Shown: positions 22,246 to 34,899 of the stretch, piece after piece
Numbering within the stretch: the stretch's first letter is position 1
Layout: every line of letters starts with the position of its first letter
DNA from: Basidiobolus meristosporus CBS 931.73
Taxonomy: Eukaryota; Basidiobolomycota; Basidiobolomycetes; Basidiobolales; Basidiobolaceae
Direction of reading: 5' to 3'
DNA: 64,000 bases
NCBI GenBank assembly: GCA_002104905.1
Contig: MCFE01000110.1
Coordinates: 62,001 to 126,000, forward strand
Program-made: the position numbers and the translations under genes
Notes under the pieces: generated by a model
What the model was told of the DNA's origin: nothing
Seen by the model: the letters and a program-made list of their open reading frames with translations, nothing else
Database searches by the model: none

Positions 22246-24484
22246 GCCCAAAAGTATACATGCGGTGCTATGGTCCAGTATATAAATAGACCTCGAATGC
22301 TAAACTTAGCTGAAGTGCAGTTCGGCTAAACCCTTGAAGCGCTAAACAACCTTATATTCGTATTGGTCCGTTTCACTGAACTATATACTCATTCACTGTG
22401 TAATAAAGTGATCATATTACGGGTAACAGATTGAATGAAACTGTTGATTAATGAGCAATTAGCTGTAAATCAGTTCAGACTGACTTGACTTGTTATTGCC
22501 AAGTCATGATAATCCGCCATTAGTTACATTTGATCAGTAAATCCAAGACCCTATGTCGTTGCAGTGGCAAGCGTACTGATTCATATGACAAAATCTCCTT
22601 TGTAGGCAAGAGGCAACTTGAATCCATCCAAGACACCTATGGCCATGCACATCTTTGCAAAATATACCAAAACGGTGACTAGCAATCCTGCTCATGTGAA
22701 ACACCAGGATATATCATTGCATCCACCGTTGGTTTGTGAGTAAACTGATCATGTCGGTCGCAGCTCACGGTCATTAGTACAACAATGGCTTGAATAAGAA
22801 TGCCCCAGCTATCAGAATGATAAAGGGGAAATTTTCACCCGAATCCCATGACTTCATGCCAACTTCAGGCCAATTAACACGGACATACTCCGCTCGGAAG
22901 ATGTCGCTTGACAAATCCAATGCCGAGCTGGTCAGTCGTGACATTGACAAAGGGATATTAAAAATCATCCGATTCTTCATTTATTTACCAGGTAAGTCGG
23001 CATCGTGTTATACTTTCCATAAGCATACCATCATTGCTACGGCTGAATACTCACTGGGAAATGTCCAAGCTGGACTGGCGGCCGATAGGTTGCTGACGCT
23101 CAGAAACAGGGTCACAAGAGTAAACTCCCATTTCGGCCGTCCGCTGTTTGGGTGCCTCGTAGCAAGGGTGCTGATTCTACTATTCCCTAGCATGTTTGAG
23201 TCTCTGGCATCAACGGCTGCCACGAAAATCCACTAGGTGAGACGGGTAATCCCCTTCACAAAGATCATAGATTCTCCCTCGCCCCTTCGGTTCCTCCACT
23301 AAAATGAGATGACAGGAGTGTCTTGTATTACCCAGAGTGACCGCATCCAAACTCATATCTGGGTTTCCTTATTAAAACTTCTGGCCAGGGAACCTGGTTG
23401 GCCTGACCAAGTCCAAATCTTTAGGATACAGTGAGGTATGATTTAGTTGGATGATAAACAATCTAATGAGAGTGCGTGTCGTTGGCTGTTCTATAGATAG
23501 CACGCAATCCATTTCCATTAATAGATGGATATAAGCTTACTGAATAGGTTGAGTAAAAATGTCACAGGGAGAGATTCCCTTTTTTGGGCCCCTAGCTCAT
23601 CTGGGCAGGGTGAATAGTTACGAGAGGTGTAAAAAAAATGGCGTGTAACAGTGTGAGGGGGATTTCATGTTATCACCAAAGAATGATGGGCCAATCCACA
23701 GTTGGCCTGCGATACGGGTTGAGGCCGCACTCAGCGCTTGAACTGGCAATTCCATTTAAGCCAGCAATGCAATGATGTATAATTATCTTTGTGCCACATT
23801 CCTTAGCCTACTTATTGGTTTTGGTTACCCAATCTCAAGCATAGTTGATTTTACACCATGGACAAATATCGTCTACTTTGGTAATCCTGCTCATATGATG
23901 GCAGAAACAGACATGGCCTAATAGGCGCTTTCGGGCCAAGGTTTCTTCCATGCTAGCAGTCGCAGATTCCAATGCTCGACCAAATTAAGCTCAGGGAATC
24001 ATCGCAAATTTTCGCCAAGAACTGCTGGTATAAAGTACCCACCCAATTCAATCCACCCATCTGGCTAATTGGAGAGGGGTTCCCATTGATTCTCGAGGAT
24101 TTTATTATTATCACTATAGAATACAAAGATTAATTTATCGATTTCTGCTGATAGTTTATTTGGTATCACTATTCTTAGATTGACTATTGGCAGTTTGCTG
24201 GTATGAAACATGAATTAAAAATTGAATTGACAGCAGCAGGTTGAATGATTTCACCATACCCGTTTTGATGATGGAGATACGGATTCAATTAGCTCCTATA
24301 TCTGTAGGTGCTCGCGCAAATATTTAAGAACCTGGCTTTCGCCCCTAAGCTGCAAACTATTATCGCCTTTTTCTCTTTAGCGTGTCTTTCCAAAAAGATC
24401 ACCTATCTTTCTCACATCATATCCAGTTTTCACTGCGTGTGCATTGGTATTTTAGCACTAGAAGTATTTCGAAGATTTTTTATT
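22246..24484. other. Gene-poor interval with one doubtful ORF
   Basis: A 148-codon frame at 22790-23236 (+) stays open and contains GTAAGT at 22991, where removing up to 22990-23068 would also keep the frame. The minus strand is open over the same stretch (22774-22980, 23008-23223), so neither is convincing. The remainder holds only stop-dense sequence. The 5' flank of the WOPR gene stays open in its frame back to 24308, with a hydrophobic translation that is probably untranslated leader. Confidence 0.4.
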
Positions 24485-25378
24485 ATGGCTACAGCAATGG
24501 AGACTTATTATGGTTACGTTGAGAATGTTCACGATGCCCTTCTCATATTTGAGGCTTGTCGGCTAGGTCAGTTGCGTCGGGTTCAAAGACGCCTGAGCGA
24601 CAAGGAGCGTCGTAGCCTCCGCTCTGGATCTGTCTATGTTTGGGAGGAAGAGGAGGCCAGTATGAAGAGATGGACCGACGGCCGCACTTGGTCCCCCTCG
24701 CGGGTTCACGGCTGCTTCCTGACCTATCGTGAGTTGGAAAGCAAGCGCAAATCCGCCAAGGTCACTGAGTCACCCACACTTTATGGCTACTGCTCCGACC
24801 TTGAGCAGTCGTCAGATCATTTCCAATACAAATCCGACGGCCTGATCAAACAGTCGCTATGCTACACCACAGCCGATGGTCACCGCCTGCATCTTATTTC
24901 CTACCACAACAAGTACCACGTTGCCACCGGAAACCTCCGTAGCCCATCCAGAGAGCCACTATTCGCACACATCACGATCCCCAAGGGGCTCTATCCGGAT
25001 ATGACTCCAGAGTACGTCCCCAACGGCGGATATCCAATGCCTGTGGAAGATAGTTTTGCTCCACGCAACCTCCCAAGAAGGCCATCATACATGCGCATCC
25101 CTCATTCACAACCACAATATCCGACACAGACTCAGCTCAAGTCGCAATCTCGGTCTGTATCCTCAAGCGAAAAGCCACGGTCCCTAAGCCCACTTAGCTG
25201 CCCAAGCCCAACACTTCTCCGTGAATACGAGCTTCCCAGCTTGCGGTCCCCCAGCCCACCTCAGTGGGAACCATTGCCACCACTGGATATTCCCTGTCTC
25301 GATGTTCAAATCAGCCGGCCTCTCCACAGTGAAGATCGCCGTCAGCTTTCGGTGCTATCTGTCGCACTGACATTTTGA
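24485..25378 (+). CDS. WOPR-domain transcription regulator (Gti1/Pac2 family)
   Basis: This intronless gene encodes 297 residues. The start at 24485 places the domain at the N-terminus as in the family; the open frame upstream to 24308 is hydrophobic and unlike the family. WOPR box A covers about residues 6-90 (YYGYVENVHDALLIFEACR, RRLSDKERRSLRSGSVYVW, MKRWTDGRTWSPSRVHG). Box B covers about 125-185 (KQSLCYTT, HLISYHNKYHVATG, ITIPKGLYPDM). The C-terminal third is low complexity, rich in Pro, Ser and Gln. Relatives (Wor1, Ryp1, Gti1, Pac2) bind DNA and switch morphology, gluconate uptake or mating. The Gti1-versus-Pac2 branch cannot be fixed without a tree. Confidence 0.93.
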   Translation: MATAMETYYGYVENVHDALLIFEACRLGQLRRVQRRLSDKERRSLRSGSVYVWEEEEASMKRWTDGRTWSPSRVHGCFLTYRELESKRKSAKVTESPTLYGYCSDLEQSSDHFQYKSDGLIKQSLCYTTADGHRLHLISYHNKYHVATGNLRSPSREPLFAHITIPKGLYPDMTPEYVPNGGYPMPVEDSFAPRNLPRRPSYMRIPHSQPQYPTQTQLKSQSRSVSSSEKPRSLSPLSCPSPTLLREYELPSLRSPSPPQWEPLPPLDIPCLDVQISRPLHSEDRRQLSVLSVALTF

Positions 25379-28007
25379 AATCTCTGGTTTTTCAATACGA
25401 CTTGTATAGATATCAATTTTTCGCATCCACCGTTGCATCCTGAGAGTCAATATTGTTTCAAGCTCAGCTTGCGATCACCCAAGCCAGGGCATAGGAGCCG
25501 ACATGACGACTAATGTTTACTGCGATGCCCAACCCATCCGTCCCGACCATAGTGTTCCATGTATATAGTGAATACCAGTTACCGTATTTCTCCTCTGTTA
25601 GTCTTTTCAGTTGTCACCTGGTTACTTCGATCTGCTTAATCCAAGGCATACTTGTCGGGCCTCTCTTTCTCACCGGTTTGGGGACTGGCTGGTTCAGTGC
25701 TCTGGCCATCATGAGCAAGAAATCCATTGAACTTTTCCATGCCAATATCCCTGTATAAGTTGCGCAACTGCGAAATTGACCCTCAACGGTCTCGGGCCTG
25801 GGCCACATACAATAAAAGGATTTTGTATATAAATTTGGGGCTACGTGGGGACTTCAAGGGACAGAAGCTGCGCTCCTAAACGAAGCATGCTAGAAGTATT
25901 TTTCGATGCTTAAACCAATATTGAAAGGAGCAGCCACTCAGCGCACCTCGTGAGGACCTCGCAATTGCTTATTTCGAAGAGATTGATGTCTGAAGACGCT
26001 CCTACCCAAAATGGCCATGATTAAGGTGATTCAAGTAAGTCCCTATTCTTTTTGATGATAATCAAGGTGAGCTTAATTGTACAACCATCAGCACCAATCT
26101 TCCCCCTCCATCCTACATCCCCCTATCACAGACCCCATCCATTTTAGGGAATTCAAGGCTTGTGATTCTCACTCGGCTAAAGATAAGGCACATTCTATTT
26201 CCGCAACGAGTAATAATAATCACACGTACAATATGGATATTAGCCAGTGGAGTCAAGGGACACATGACACCGTGGTGACCACGACAATTAAGGAGATCTC
26301 GTATTCATATACTTGACTCAAATTTATACAGAGATGTTTCGGAGGGGTTGATGCGATCGAGTAGTATGATTGCTTAGCCTTCCCAGGTGCTGTTTAGCAG
26401 ATGACTGGATTGACTCATTCCGCGCGTAAGAGCATATAAAGGAATCAAAGCTGTCATGATGATAGGCTGGGTATAACCCAGCGACTTCGACCATATATTA
26501 CGATCCAATGCCCTCGCTTTCACCGTAGCCGCTATGCCATAGGCTTTGGCGACGGGTCACACGGGTGAGGCTCCCGGAACAAATTTTAGCCAATGGATAG
26601 GTGATGTGAGAAAGCCTTCATGCGATTGTCAGCACAACTGGATAGATGAGTACAACTTAAGCTTAATTGGATCAAAGAAATGGCGGTGGGCAAGATTGGG
26701 GTCTCAGTGTGACACAAATGTGATAAAATGATCCGCTTCGGGGTTATCAGTCTGGGAAATTGATTGGGTGGCCGGTAGTTAAAGATTTAGGCTTGCCTTT
26801 CAGCATGCATATGTAGCAATTTCCATTTTTATCTCCCATAACTGTCAGCGTATGAAGCCATGCATGTGTAAATCAGGTTGTACAGTGAGTTGTATCGAGT
26901 TTGATTCCTTAGTTGGTACTCTAGACGAGACTGGGGAATGATTTATGCAAGTGGTCTTGAATCATCCGCCGTCATACGCACCCCTAGAATCACAGTGAAA
27001 ACACGGGGATCACCAAATCTAAAGCTCAACCATAGTGATGATTCATGTGAATCACAGCTATCAGCGTCGCTACCATTGAGCTTAGAAGGTTATTATTTAT
27101 TACAGGTTTGGTTTATGGGTTAGTCAATATTTTTAAAGTAGTTGTATTAGTGTCTCTTCCCAGTTTATGTGCGCTACCCATTGAGCATGTCTGGAACGGC
27201 CATGGTTTGTACACTAGCGATCGTGGTAGTGAGGGGTTGGGATGCTCTTACTGGAGCATGGCGCGGTCTACCAATGGCATCAAAATCTCAGTATGGAAAA
27301 GAGTCGCTCTTTGTTGCCAGGGCGATTTCGGGATGTGAGGTAGCTCAGCAGAAGCCTAATTGGCATGGGGCCATTGTCTAATGGTGTACATGGAGCACAA
27401 TCCACAGTTAGTGCGCCAAGTCCAGAATGTGTGAAACCATGAGCCAACCCAATTTTAACCATCTTATATCTATTTTTTCCAGCAACGTATTTTTCGTTTA
27501 GGCTTGCTTGGTGTACCACGATCTGAGGATTCCTTTGTACAGTGAGCATTGTGTTTTCACTCGATCGTCAGATGTCGTTCCAGTGTAGTAAGCAGTATTG
27601 CTCAATCACCTCTTATAAGTTTCGGATGGCAACATTTTTAAGAATGGTTAAATATTTGAATTTAGATATTTTCATCAGCGATTAGATCGTTTTCTATTGT
27701 TCTAACCTAATGCTTGTATCATACTACATGAGTAATGATCATTGGGTACAGAGGTTAACAGCTGGTGCTGACGAATTTATGATGATATCAGGCAATGTAG
27801 TGACAAATATATATTATGTTCCTCTGGAGAGCCTCTCTGGTATGCAATTACTGTCGCCATGAATGGGCTGCCATATCCCTTCCCATAAATATCCAGTACT
27901 GGATCCTACCTGATTTGAGCCCCCCCCGAAAGATATACTACCCCTTGCAACATGCAAACCTATAGTCTACACAACAGTATAGCGGACTGCTCTTTCACCA
28001 CATCATT
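25379..28007. other. Large gene-poor interval
   Basis: About 2.6 kb with no supported gene. Small ORFs at 25513-25758, 26077-26316 and 27108-27338 have no domain; the last begins with a hydrophobic stretch but lacks any other sign. No RNA gene or repeat terminus was found. Confidence 0.4.
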
Positions 28008-28317
28008 ATGTCGGACAAGACTGAGCTGAATATTGAGCTGAAAACCATTGGTTTCGACGCTCGCTTTCCCAACCAAAACCAGACTAAGCATTGTTGGCAA
28101 AATTATGTAGATTACCATAAATGTATTACCGCTCGCGGCGAGAGCTTTCCTGCCTGCAGACAGTTCTACCGTGCCTATAGAAGCCTTTGTCCAGATGACT
28201 GGGTAATAATCGTCTTTCCGCATATTCTTTCTTCCTTATGTTAATGTTGGATTTTAGATTGATCGTTGGGATCAGCAGAGGGAGGCAGGAACGAATCCCT
28301 CAGACCTGAATCCCTAA
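28008..28317 (+). CDS. COX12: Cytochrome c oxidase subunit 6B (Cox12)
   Basis: Two exons (28008-28202 and 28258-28317, intron 55 nt) give 84 residues, the normal size. The twin-Cys helices are intact: [11 protein letters not shown] is Cx9C and [12 protein letters not shown] is Cx10C, the pattern oxidised by the Mia40 intermembrane-space import route. The ending ([17 protein letters not shown]) is the family's C-terminus. The protein sits on the intermembrane-space face of complex IV and bridges the dimer. Confidence 0.95.
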
Positions 28318-28579
28318 GGCTCCAGTAGGCCTTTCACCATCATCAGTTGGCATTTAATAAAGATATGAGTATGGAAATGTTCACCAGCTTTTGTCCCACT
28401 GTGGGGAGCAGGTTCATACTACGCTAACGCCATGACTTGTGTAGACTTCGTGGATAGTTTTTTACTGATTGTTTACAAGGGAATGAAAGTTACGAGAATA
28501 GCTGAGACGCATATGATTGTATGTCGCTAGACATGACTGAAATTACTACGAGTTTAGTCTATATATGATGGGGCTGGTC

Positions 28580-30878
28580 TTAGCGCCAGTTGCTACGGCT
28601 GCCATAGGGTGAAATCGATGAAGGAAATCTTGAATAAGCTTCCCGTATTTCGTTGATGAAACTATCACTATTATGAATGGTAGTTCCACCCAGAACCATT
28701 CTGACTCCTTGGATGGATGAGTTTAGTTGGGCTATCAGCTTGGCTTCTTCGTAAGTGGCGCCGCCAATCATAAAGATGATGATATCTTGAGGCCTGCAGA
28801 GAGATGTTGGGTTATACTTCAAGACACTAATCGGATGCTTGTTATACTCACTTATCACGAGTGGAACCATCTACGAACGGGTAGCTGGTTTCTTTGAGTC
28901 TACCCTTGACCAGCTGATCAATGGTATTGGCCATATGTGGGGTATGTTGAGTGTATACGTTTTCAACACCCTGCAGAAACATACGTGTCGGTTTGAGATT
29001 TGAAAAGCAGCTCAATATGACTCAACTAGATTCCGTACCTTCAAGCCCTTGAAGACGTTCTTTCCCCTTGAGAATATATTTTCGTTTTCGAACAAATCAT
29101 CCTGACGCTGATCCGCTCCAGCATATTGCATCACCGTACCAATAAGCTACCATGGTGAAGAGTTAGGTCGCAAACCAGTCACGCTACCCCTGGAATCGAA
29201 TTGGAGCCTACCTTGATGTCAAGCTCGCTGATACCGTTTCGATGGAGAAGCTCAATCAGAGTGGTGATTGCGTTGTTGGGGGATTTTTCATATCGAAGTG
29301 CGTACAAAAGAACTAGGCGAACTTTGGCTCGATCGGAGATTCTGCTATTTTCTATCATCTTCTGCAATGTCTAAACACCCCATCGTGTTTGTTAATCCGA
29401 TATCCTGTTACAAAGCAACCCGCCGTTGGGGGACGTCAAATACCTTAAGGTCGGAGGCGTGCGATTCATTGCAAGCAAGACTTTGCTCCAACTCACTAAC
29501 TTCAAGCAAATGAAGCTCGCCGACAAGACGGCTGAGTTCACCGACAAGAGTTACATGCTTGCTCACGTTGCCTGAAAGCTTTCTGAATTCTGGATACTCT
29601 TCGACGAACCGCTTCATATCTGACACTGACTCGATTTTGATGTTGGACTTTGTCTTGTTCTGGTACTCATCAACATACGATTTGATGTTGGCACCTAGAT
29701 CTCCGAAGTTCAGGAATTTGTTTTTCTTGTAAAAGAGGTCTTGGTCAACCGATAGTACGATTTCCTACAATTTCGGGTTACTCTAAGTTATGCTGGATCG
29801 TCCACCATGGGGAGCCTTACCTTGAGGTCCTTCTTGATGTCAGGAACTGAGGATAGATCCACACGCCCGTTATGGATTCCAAGCATTTCATGGACCATGG
29901 CTTGGTATGTCCACTGAGTAAGTAACGGCGTGACTGGATCATTCCTACGATCCAAGATTAGCAGGATGGGTGGCGTATCAGCGCGTCTAAATTCAAACAA
30001 TTGATTCTCTTGTTGGATTTGATACTAGATATAAGCCAATGCTCGAACGTTAGCTGCTGTAGAATTAGGAAATGCTGATTATGCACAGGCTGGACTAACA
30101 TGTATCTCTTGGGCCAATGTTTTAGCCATCGTACTCATTTTTTCGTAACGAATGAGTGGCTTCTTCTTTAATGCAAGAAGGGAAGCCATTACACCATCCA
30201 CAGCTCTTTGAAAGGCCCTCCCCTCCCATGCTTGCGGGGAATCCCCATAGATGGGCATATGCTTGGGGAGATTCAGCGAATACAGGTCGGGATTGATGGC
30301 ACTGAAATCGGCATACAACTCCTATTTCAATAAAGTTAGGAAACGGTGCAGGTGGGCCACCCAACCTATAGGTATACCTGGACTTCGCGGACTACTTCGT
30401 TTTCATCTACTTCAGCCAACCTTTCAATCACCGTTTTCTTCAAAATGTTGCTAAAGTCTGTAGGCTGCATAAGTCATAGAGAAAGGTACAGAAAAAACAA
30501 GATACTCACACAAATGATACTCTCCGTATTTAGGGTCTCTGAGTTCCTCGATCAGATGTTGCACTGATTCGTGGCTCGGTCGAAGAAAGCACACGCATTT
30601 CAAATGCTTCATTTTTTCGCGTCCTTTATTATCGATGCGATCGACCAGATAAGTCTCGTGTGCCAGTAGAAAGGATTGGGTGGCCACGACAGAAACGATG
30701 GGGGTCTATTTTAAGATTGGATTGACGTAAAGAGACTTTGGGTCAAACGAATGGTTAATTATTAGACATAAAAACACAGGTCACTTACGGTTTCAACATC
30801 TAAGAGGAGCACTTTCATCCCAGAAACGTTATCAACCATCTTGGTTATGTAGTTTTGTACCGTCTTGATGAGATCCAT
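28580..30878 (-). CDS. VPS45: Vps45, Sec1/Munc18-family SNARE regulator
   Basis: Ten exons (30789-30878, 30510-30705, 30378-30457, 30100-30321, 29821-30024, 29444-29764, 29212-29370, 29039-29146, 28852-28970, 28580-28793) join in phase to 570 residues, near yeast Vps45 length. Landmarks in order: [76 protein letters not shown], then [19 protein letters not shown] and [11 protein letters not shown]. It is expected to bind a Tlg2/syntaxin-16-type SNARE and promote fusion at the trans-Golgi and endosome. The [15 protein letters not shown] segment favours Vps45 over Sly1, Vps33 or Sec1. Confidence 0.93.
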
Positions 30879-31518
30879 GTTTGACTTCAAATGGCAGCGC
30901 TTTTCGCTAATACTCGAACTTGAAGGAAGAACTACGAAGGGAAGCAGGTAGGTCTGTTATTAGGGTATGAAGCCACCTTGGCAAGAGCTGCGTAAGATTA
31001 AATCCAAATTTAGTTTAACATAGTGGATTTAATGCGCTTTGCTAACCAACACATTTATGCATGGATTTCAGAACGCTATGATGTTGCTCACTAGCCGTAA
31101 TAATGGGCCTTAATGCGAATGGCCTATCCAATCCCAACCAAGTCAAATGTCATTCGTAAGAGACCTAGATAGATTATACTAGATCTGTCTTGACTCCGCA
31201 ATTACTTCAGTATCTCTCTGGAAAAGTTCGAAAAACCTCACTGCCGAATCTGATTGGTCGTAGGGAGAGGCTGGGTTCGCTGCAAATTTTGGCGTTTCTT
31301 CGTAATGCGGCTGATTTTCCTGACGTTAACACTTCTATAAGGCATACTCAAACTCACTTCGTCACCCAAATATTCCCTACCACCTTGAAATAATCTATAG
31401 CTCAAGGCGCGTCACACAGCACTTCGATAAGAGATAGTTAAAATTGGCAACCAGATCTATTCTCTACCCTAACCTCAGCTCACTCTCCCACAAACCCCCA
31501 GCGTACTCAATCTTGAAT
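30879..31518. other. Divergent promoter region, VPS45 / m-AAA protease
   Basis: 640 bp shared between two genes transcribed apart. The frame upstream of the protease start stays open from 31444 but contains no further ATG. No other ORF is supported. Confidence 0.45.
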
Positions 31519-33774
31519 ATGAGCGCATTTCTCAACCGCTCTTCTTCGAGCATGCGTCCTTTCTTGCGTACAAACAATATCTTCGCTAGACAGTCGCTGA
31601 AGCCCCTGAACTCGAAACTCCTGCAGGGCGAACTTCGCCTCCCCAACCTTCGCCAGAGACGTTTCAATTCAGACAAGCCCGGAAAAGAATCCAAGCCTGA
31701 GGAGCCCGGTTTCATACCTAAAGGATTCGAGGGGTTTTTTGGAAGATCCGGTAAACCGGTCGCTGAAAGCAAGCATGTTAAAGAGGGGGCTGACAAAGTA
31801 CCTAAAGGGGGCCCCAAGCCGCCAGAGGGTCCCCAGAATTTCTTCAACAACAGCAACCTGATTCCACTTGCGGTCTCTGCCTATCTGGTTTATTCCCTCA
31901 CTTCTCCTAAAGGGAATATCCAAGAAATCACTTGGCAAGACTTCCGGAATAACTACTTAGACAGAGGGCTTGTTGAAAAGCTAACTGTCATCAACAAGAA
32001 TCGCGTGCGCGTTCAACTTATTCACGACGGTAGTCAGATGAGGGGTGAGGGCGTTCGTCCCGGCGGTGTGATCATGTTTAACATTGGCTCAATCGATTCT
32101 TTCGAAAAGAAGCTGGACGATGCCCAGAAGGAGTTGGGCATTCCTTCTAATGAACGCATCCCCGTTGCTTACCATGACGAGGTCAATGTCCTTGGTACTG
32201 TTCTACACTTTGCACCTACTCTCCTTTTGATCGGTATGATTTATTACATGAGCCGCAGAGCCGGTGGTGCTGGAGGCGGTCCCCAAGGCATCTTCGGAAT
32301 TGGAAAATCGAAAGCGAAACTGTACAATCATGAGACCGACATCAAGGTGAAGTTTAAGGATGTTGCAGGTATGGACGAGGCCAAAGAAGAAATCATGGAG
32401 TTTGTTAAATTCCTCAAGGACCCCAAGGCTTACGAGAGACTGGGTGCCAAAATCCCGAAAGGTGCTATTCTTAGCGGCCCCCCTGGTACCGGTAAAACCC
32501 TTCTAGCTAAAGCGACAGCAGGAGAGGCTGGAGTGCCCTTCCTCAGTGTTTCCGGCTCCGAGTTTGTGGAAATGTTCGTTGGTGTAGGACCCTCCCGTGT
32601 CCGCGACCTCTTCGCCAATGCAAAGAAGAATGCACCTTGCATCATTTTCGTAGATGAAATCGATGCCATTGGTAAGGCACGTGGTAAAGGTGGACAGTTT
32701 GGTGGTAACGACGAGCGGGAAAGCACCCTCAACCAACTGCTAGTAGAGATGGACGGTTTCAACTCTCACGAGCACGTTGTGGTTCTCGCTGGTACCAACA
32801 GACCTGATGTTCTAGATCCCGCCTTAATGCGTCCTGGTCGTTTTGATCGGCATATCGCCATCGACAGACCTGATATCCAAGGACGTAGCGCCATCTTCAA
32901 GGTCCACCTAAAGCCTATCAAGACCACACTCGATCTCGAAAAACTCGCCAACAAAATGGCTGCACTTACCCCAGGCTTCTCCGGCGCAGATATCTCCAAT
33001 GTGTGCAACGAGGCAGCCTTGATTGCTGCCCGTCGCTTGAAATCCGAAGTCACTGAAGAGGATTTCGAGGCAGCCATCGAAAGAGTCATTGCTGGATTGG
33101 AGAAGAAATCCAGAGTCCTCTCCCCAGAAGAGAAGAAGACCGTGGCATACCATGAAGCTGGGCATGCGGTGGCCGGCTGGTTTTTGCAGCACGCAGATCC
33201 ATTGCTCAAAGTATCGATTATTCCTCGCGGTGTAGGCGCGCTTGGCTATGCACAATACTTGCCAAAGGATCAATACCTCTACTCCGTTGACCAGCTTCTT
33301 GATAGAATGTGTATGACTCTCGGTGGCCGTGTTTCAGAACAGATCTTCTTCAACACCATCACCACCGGAGCCCAGGACGATCTCCAAAAGGTAACCAAGA
33401 TGGCCTACGCGCAGATCACCACCTATGGCATGAACAACGTCGTTGGAAACATCAGCTTCCATTCACCCAACGACGAACAGCAATTCCAAAAACCATACTC
33501 TGAAGAGACTGGGCGTATCATTGACAATGAGGCTCGCAAGATGATTGGCAATGCGTACGACAGAACCCTAAAGCTGCTTACCGAGAAGAAGGATGCCGTC
33601 GAGAAAGTTGCCCAGCTGTTGTTGGAGAAGGAAGTTTTAAACCGTGAAGATATGGTTCGACTCTTGGGGAAGAGACCCTTCGCGGAAAAGATCCAATACG
33701 AAGAGTTTGTTATGCCCAATACTTCATCATCCACTGATACACCATCTCCCTCCAGCGATGTATCCTGCAAATAA
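31519..33774 (+). CDS. Mitochondrial m-AAA protease subunit (Afg3/Yta12 family)
   Basis: A single 751-residue exon, unusual among its intron-rich neighbours. The N-terminus is a basic, Ser-rich mitochondrial presequence ([20 protein letters not shown]). A first membrane segment ([16 protein letters not shown]), an intermembrane-space domain and a second membrane segment ([15 protein letters not shown]) follow. The matrix AAA module has Walker A GPPGTGKT, Walker [11 protein letters not shown] and the SRH region ending RPGRFDRHI. The M41 protease site is [10 protein letters not shown], with the third ligand expected in the [10 protein letters not shown] region. It degrades misfolded inner-membrane proteins and, in yeast, matures MrpL32. 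Two membrane passes exclude the i-AAA type. Which of the two fungal m-AAA paralogues it is remains open. Confidence 0.95.
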   Translation: MSAFLNRSSSSMRPFLRTNNIFARQSLKPLNSKLLQGELRLPNLRQRRFNSDKPGKESKPEEPGFIPKGFEGFFGRSGKPVAESKHVKEGADKVPKGGPKPPEGPQNFFNNSNLIPLAVSAYLVYSLTSPKGNIQEITWQDFRNNYLDRGLVEKLTVINKNRVRVQLIHDGSQMRGEGVRPGGVIMFNIGSIDSFEKKLDDAQKELGIPSNERIPVAYHDEVNVLGTVLHFAPTLLLIGMIYYMSRRAGGAGGGPQGIFGIGKSKAKLYNHETDIKVKFKDVAGMDEAKEEIMEFVKFLKDPKAYERLGAKIPKGAILSGPPGTGKTLLAKATAGEAGVPFLSVSGSEFVEMFVGVGPSRVRDLFANAKKNAPCIIFVDEIDAIGKARGKGGQFGGNDERESTLNQLLVEMDGFNSHEHVVVLAGTNRPDVLDPALMRPGRFDRHIAIDRPDIQGRSAIFKVHLKPIKTTLDLEKLANKMAALTPGFSGADISNVCNEAALIAARRLKSEVTEEDFEAAIERVIAGLEKKSRVLSPEEKKTVAYHEAGHAVAGWFLQHADPLLKVSIIPRGVGALGYAQYLPKDQYLYSVDQLLDRMCMTLGGRVSEQIFFNTITTGAQDDLQKVTKMAYAQITTYGMNNVVGNISFHSPNDEQQFQKPYSEETGRIIDNEARKMIGNAYDRTLKLLTEKKDAVEKVAQLLLEKEVLNREDMVRLLGKRPFAEKIQYEEFVMPNTSSSTDTPSPSSDVSCK

Positions 33775-34899
33775 GTCCCAACACCAACTCACTAAAACTC
33801 ATCACAATTAAAATACAGAATTTGCATTCCATACCAGTATTGTGTTGTCCAAATGACTACCATCACCGGTAGACTAGAGCGCTAGTCGCGGTAAAAAACC
33901 CTCCCTCCCTTGGAACCCCCAATTAAACCGCCATTTCCTTGATTAATCATTAATATGTGTATGTTCATGTGTATGTTTGTTGTAATGTTGTCTGAAGCCA
34001 CCCCGATGGTCGTACCATAGAATACGACCATACGAATCTTCAGTTTCTCTTCCACGTTTAACCATTTACTCTTGAGATAGAAGAAAGCTCAAGGGAAAAA
34101 CTTGCCAACCAGGATCTTCATCGGGTGTTGATCAAGGCCGATTGGCGCCGTGGGTTCAAAGTTGGCTTTCCCCGCCTTCGTCGATGAGCATTTAAAGCTG
34201 GGTCGGCTTTGTGGGATTCAACTCAATGTAGGATCAGGAGGGATTTTTCAATAAGATCCATGTTGCATCCCTCTTAACATCCTCTTGCCTAATATGGGTA
34301 GTCCTACACTTGGCATCGATGTGACCTATCACAAGCTCCCTTCCACATGGCCGACTAGCCATACCATCATGCATACTACCAACATACGTAGGAAGCTCAG
34401 AATTCCATGATGACTGGCGTTGGGATCAGGAGATGGGCCATCCTTTAATGTACACATTGATTCTATTTTGTGCGGATACCACAGAGTAAGGGCCATTGGT
34501 TTTCACACCATTTCCATTTATGCGCGCTGATTATGGTGACTTTGCATTCGAATTTAGAAACTCTGGCAAACTCGCTGTTAGTTTGGATGAAGGCATTGTC
34601 GGAGCACGATTGGATGAAGAAGATCTATTGGCTGGGTCTAATCATGTTAAACAGGAGAGTTGTGCCAAGACTTGCACTAGCCTTAAGTTGCCATTGAGGA
34701 ACTCCGTAACTCTTGGCTTAAGTCCATCTGCTCATATATATACTTATGCATCGCGATAGCCTATTCCCCAATTGATTCCGTACATTCTCGATCTTCAAGG
34801 CTATTACCGAATCTCATTCCAGTACTTGACCATAGATCGCAGGGTCGTGTTTGTTTGCTACTTGTTTCCTCCCAATATTTTTGTTCCCTCGCTTCAAAT
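33775..34899. other. Intergenic region between the m-AAA protease and PacC genes
   Basis: No gene is supported; ORFs at 34470-34759 overlap in several frames without domain content. The proximal part contains a stem-loop at 33992-34043, listed separately. Confidence 0.4.
33992..34043. other. Two-tier inverted repeat (possible RNA stem-loop)
   Basis: ATGGTCGTA (34006-34014) and TACGACCAT (34023-34031) form a perfect 9-bp stem with an 8-nt loop. Outside it, CTGAAG (33992-33997) pairs with CTTCAG (34038-34043) after an internal loop of 8 and 6 nt. It lies about 220 bp after the protease stop codon, so it could be in the 3' UTR. Confidence 0.45.

Noticed and set aside
22790-23236. 148-codon ORF with an internal GTAAGT
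   Set aside because: Both strands are open over the same stretch, the product has no family pattern, and support for splicing is weak.
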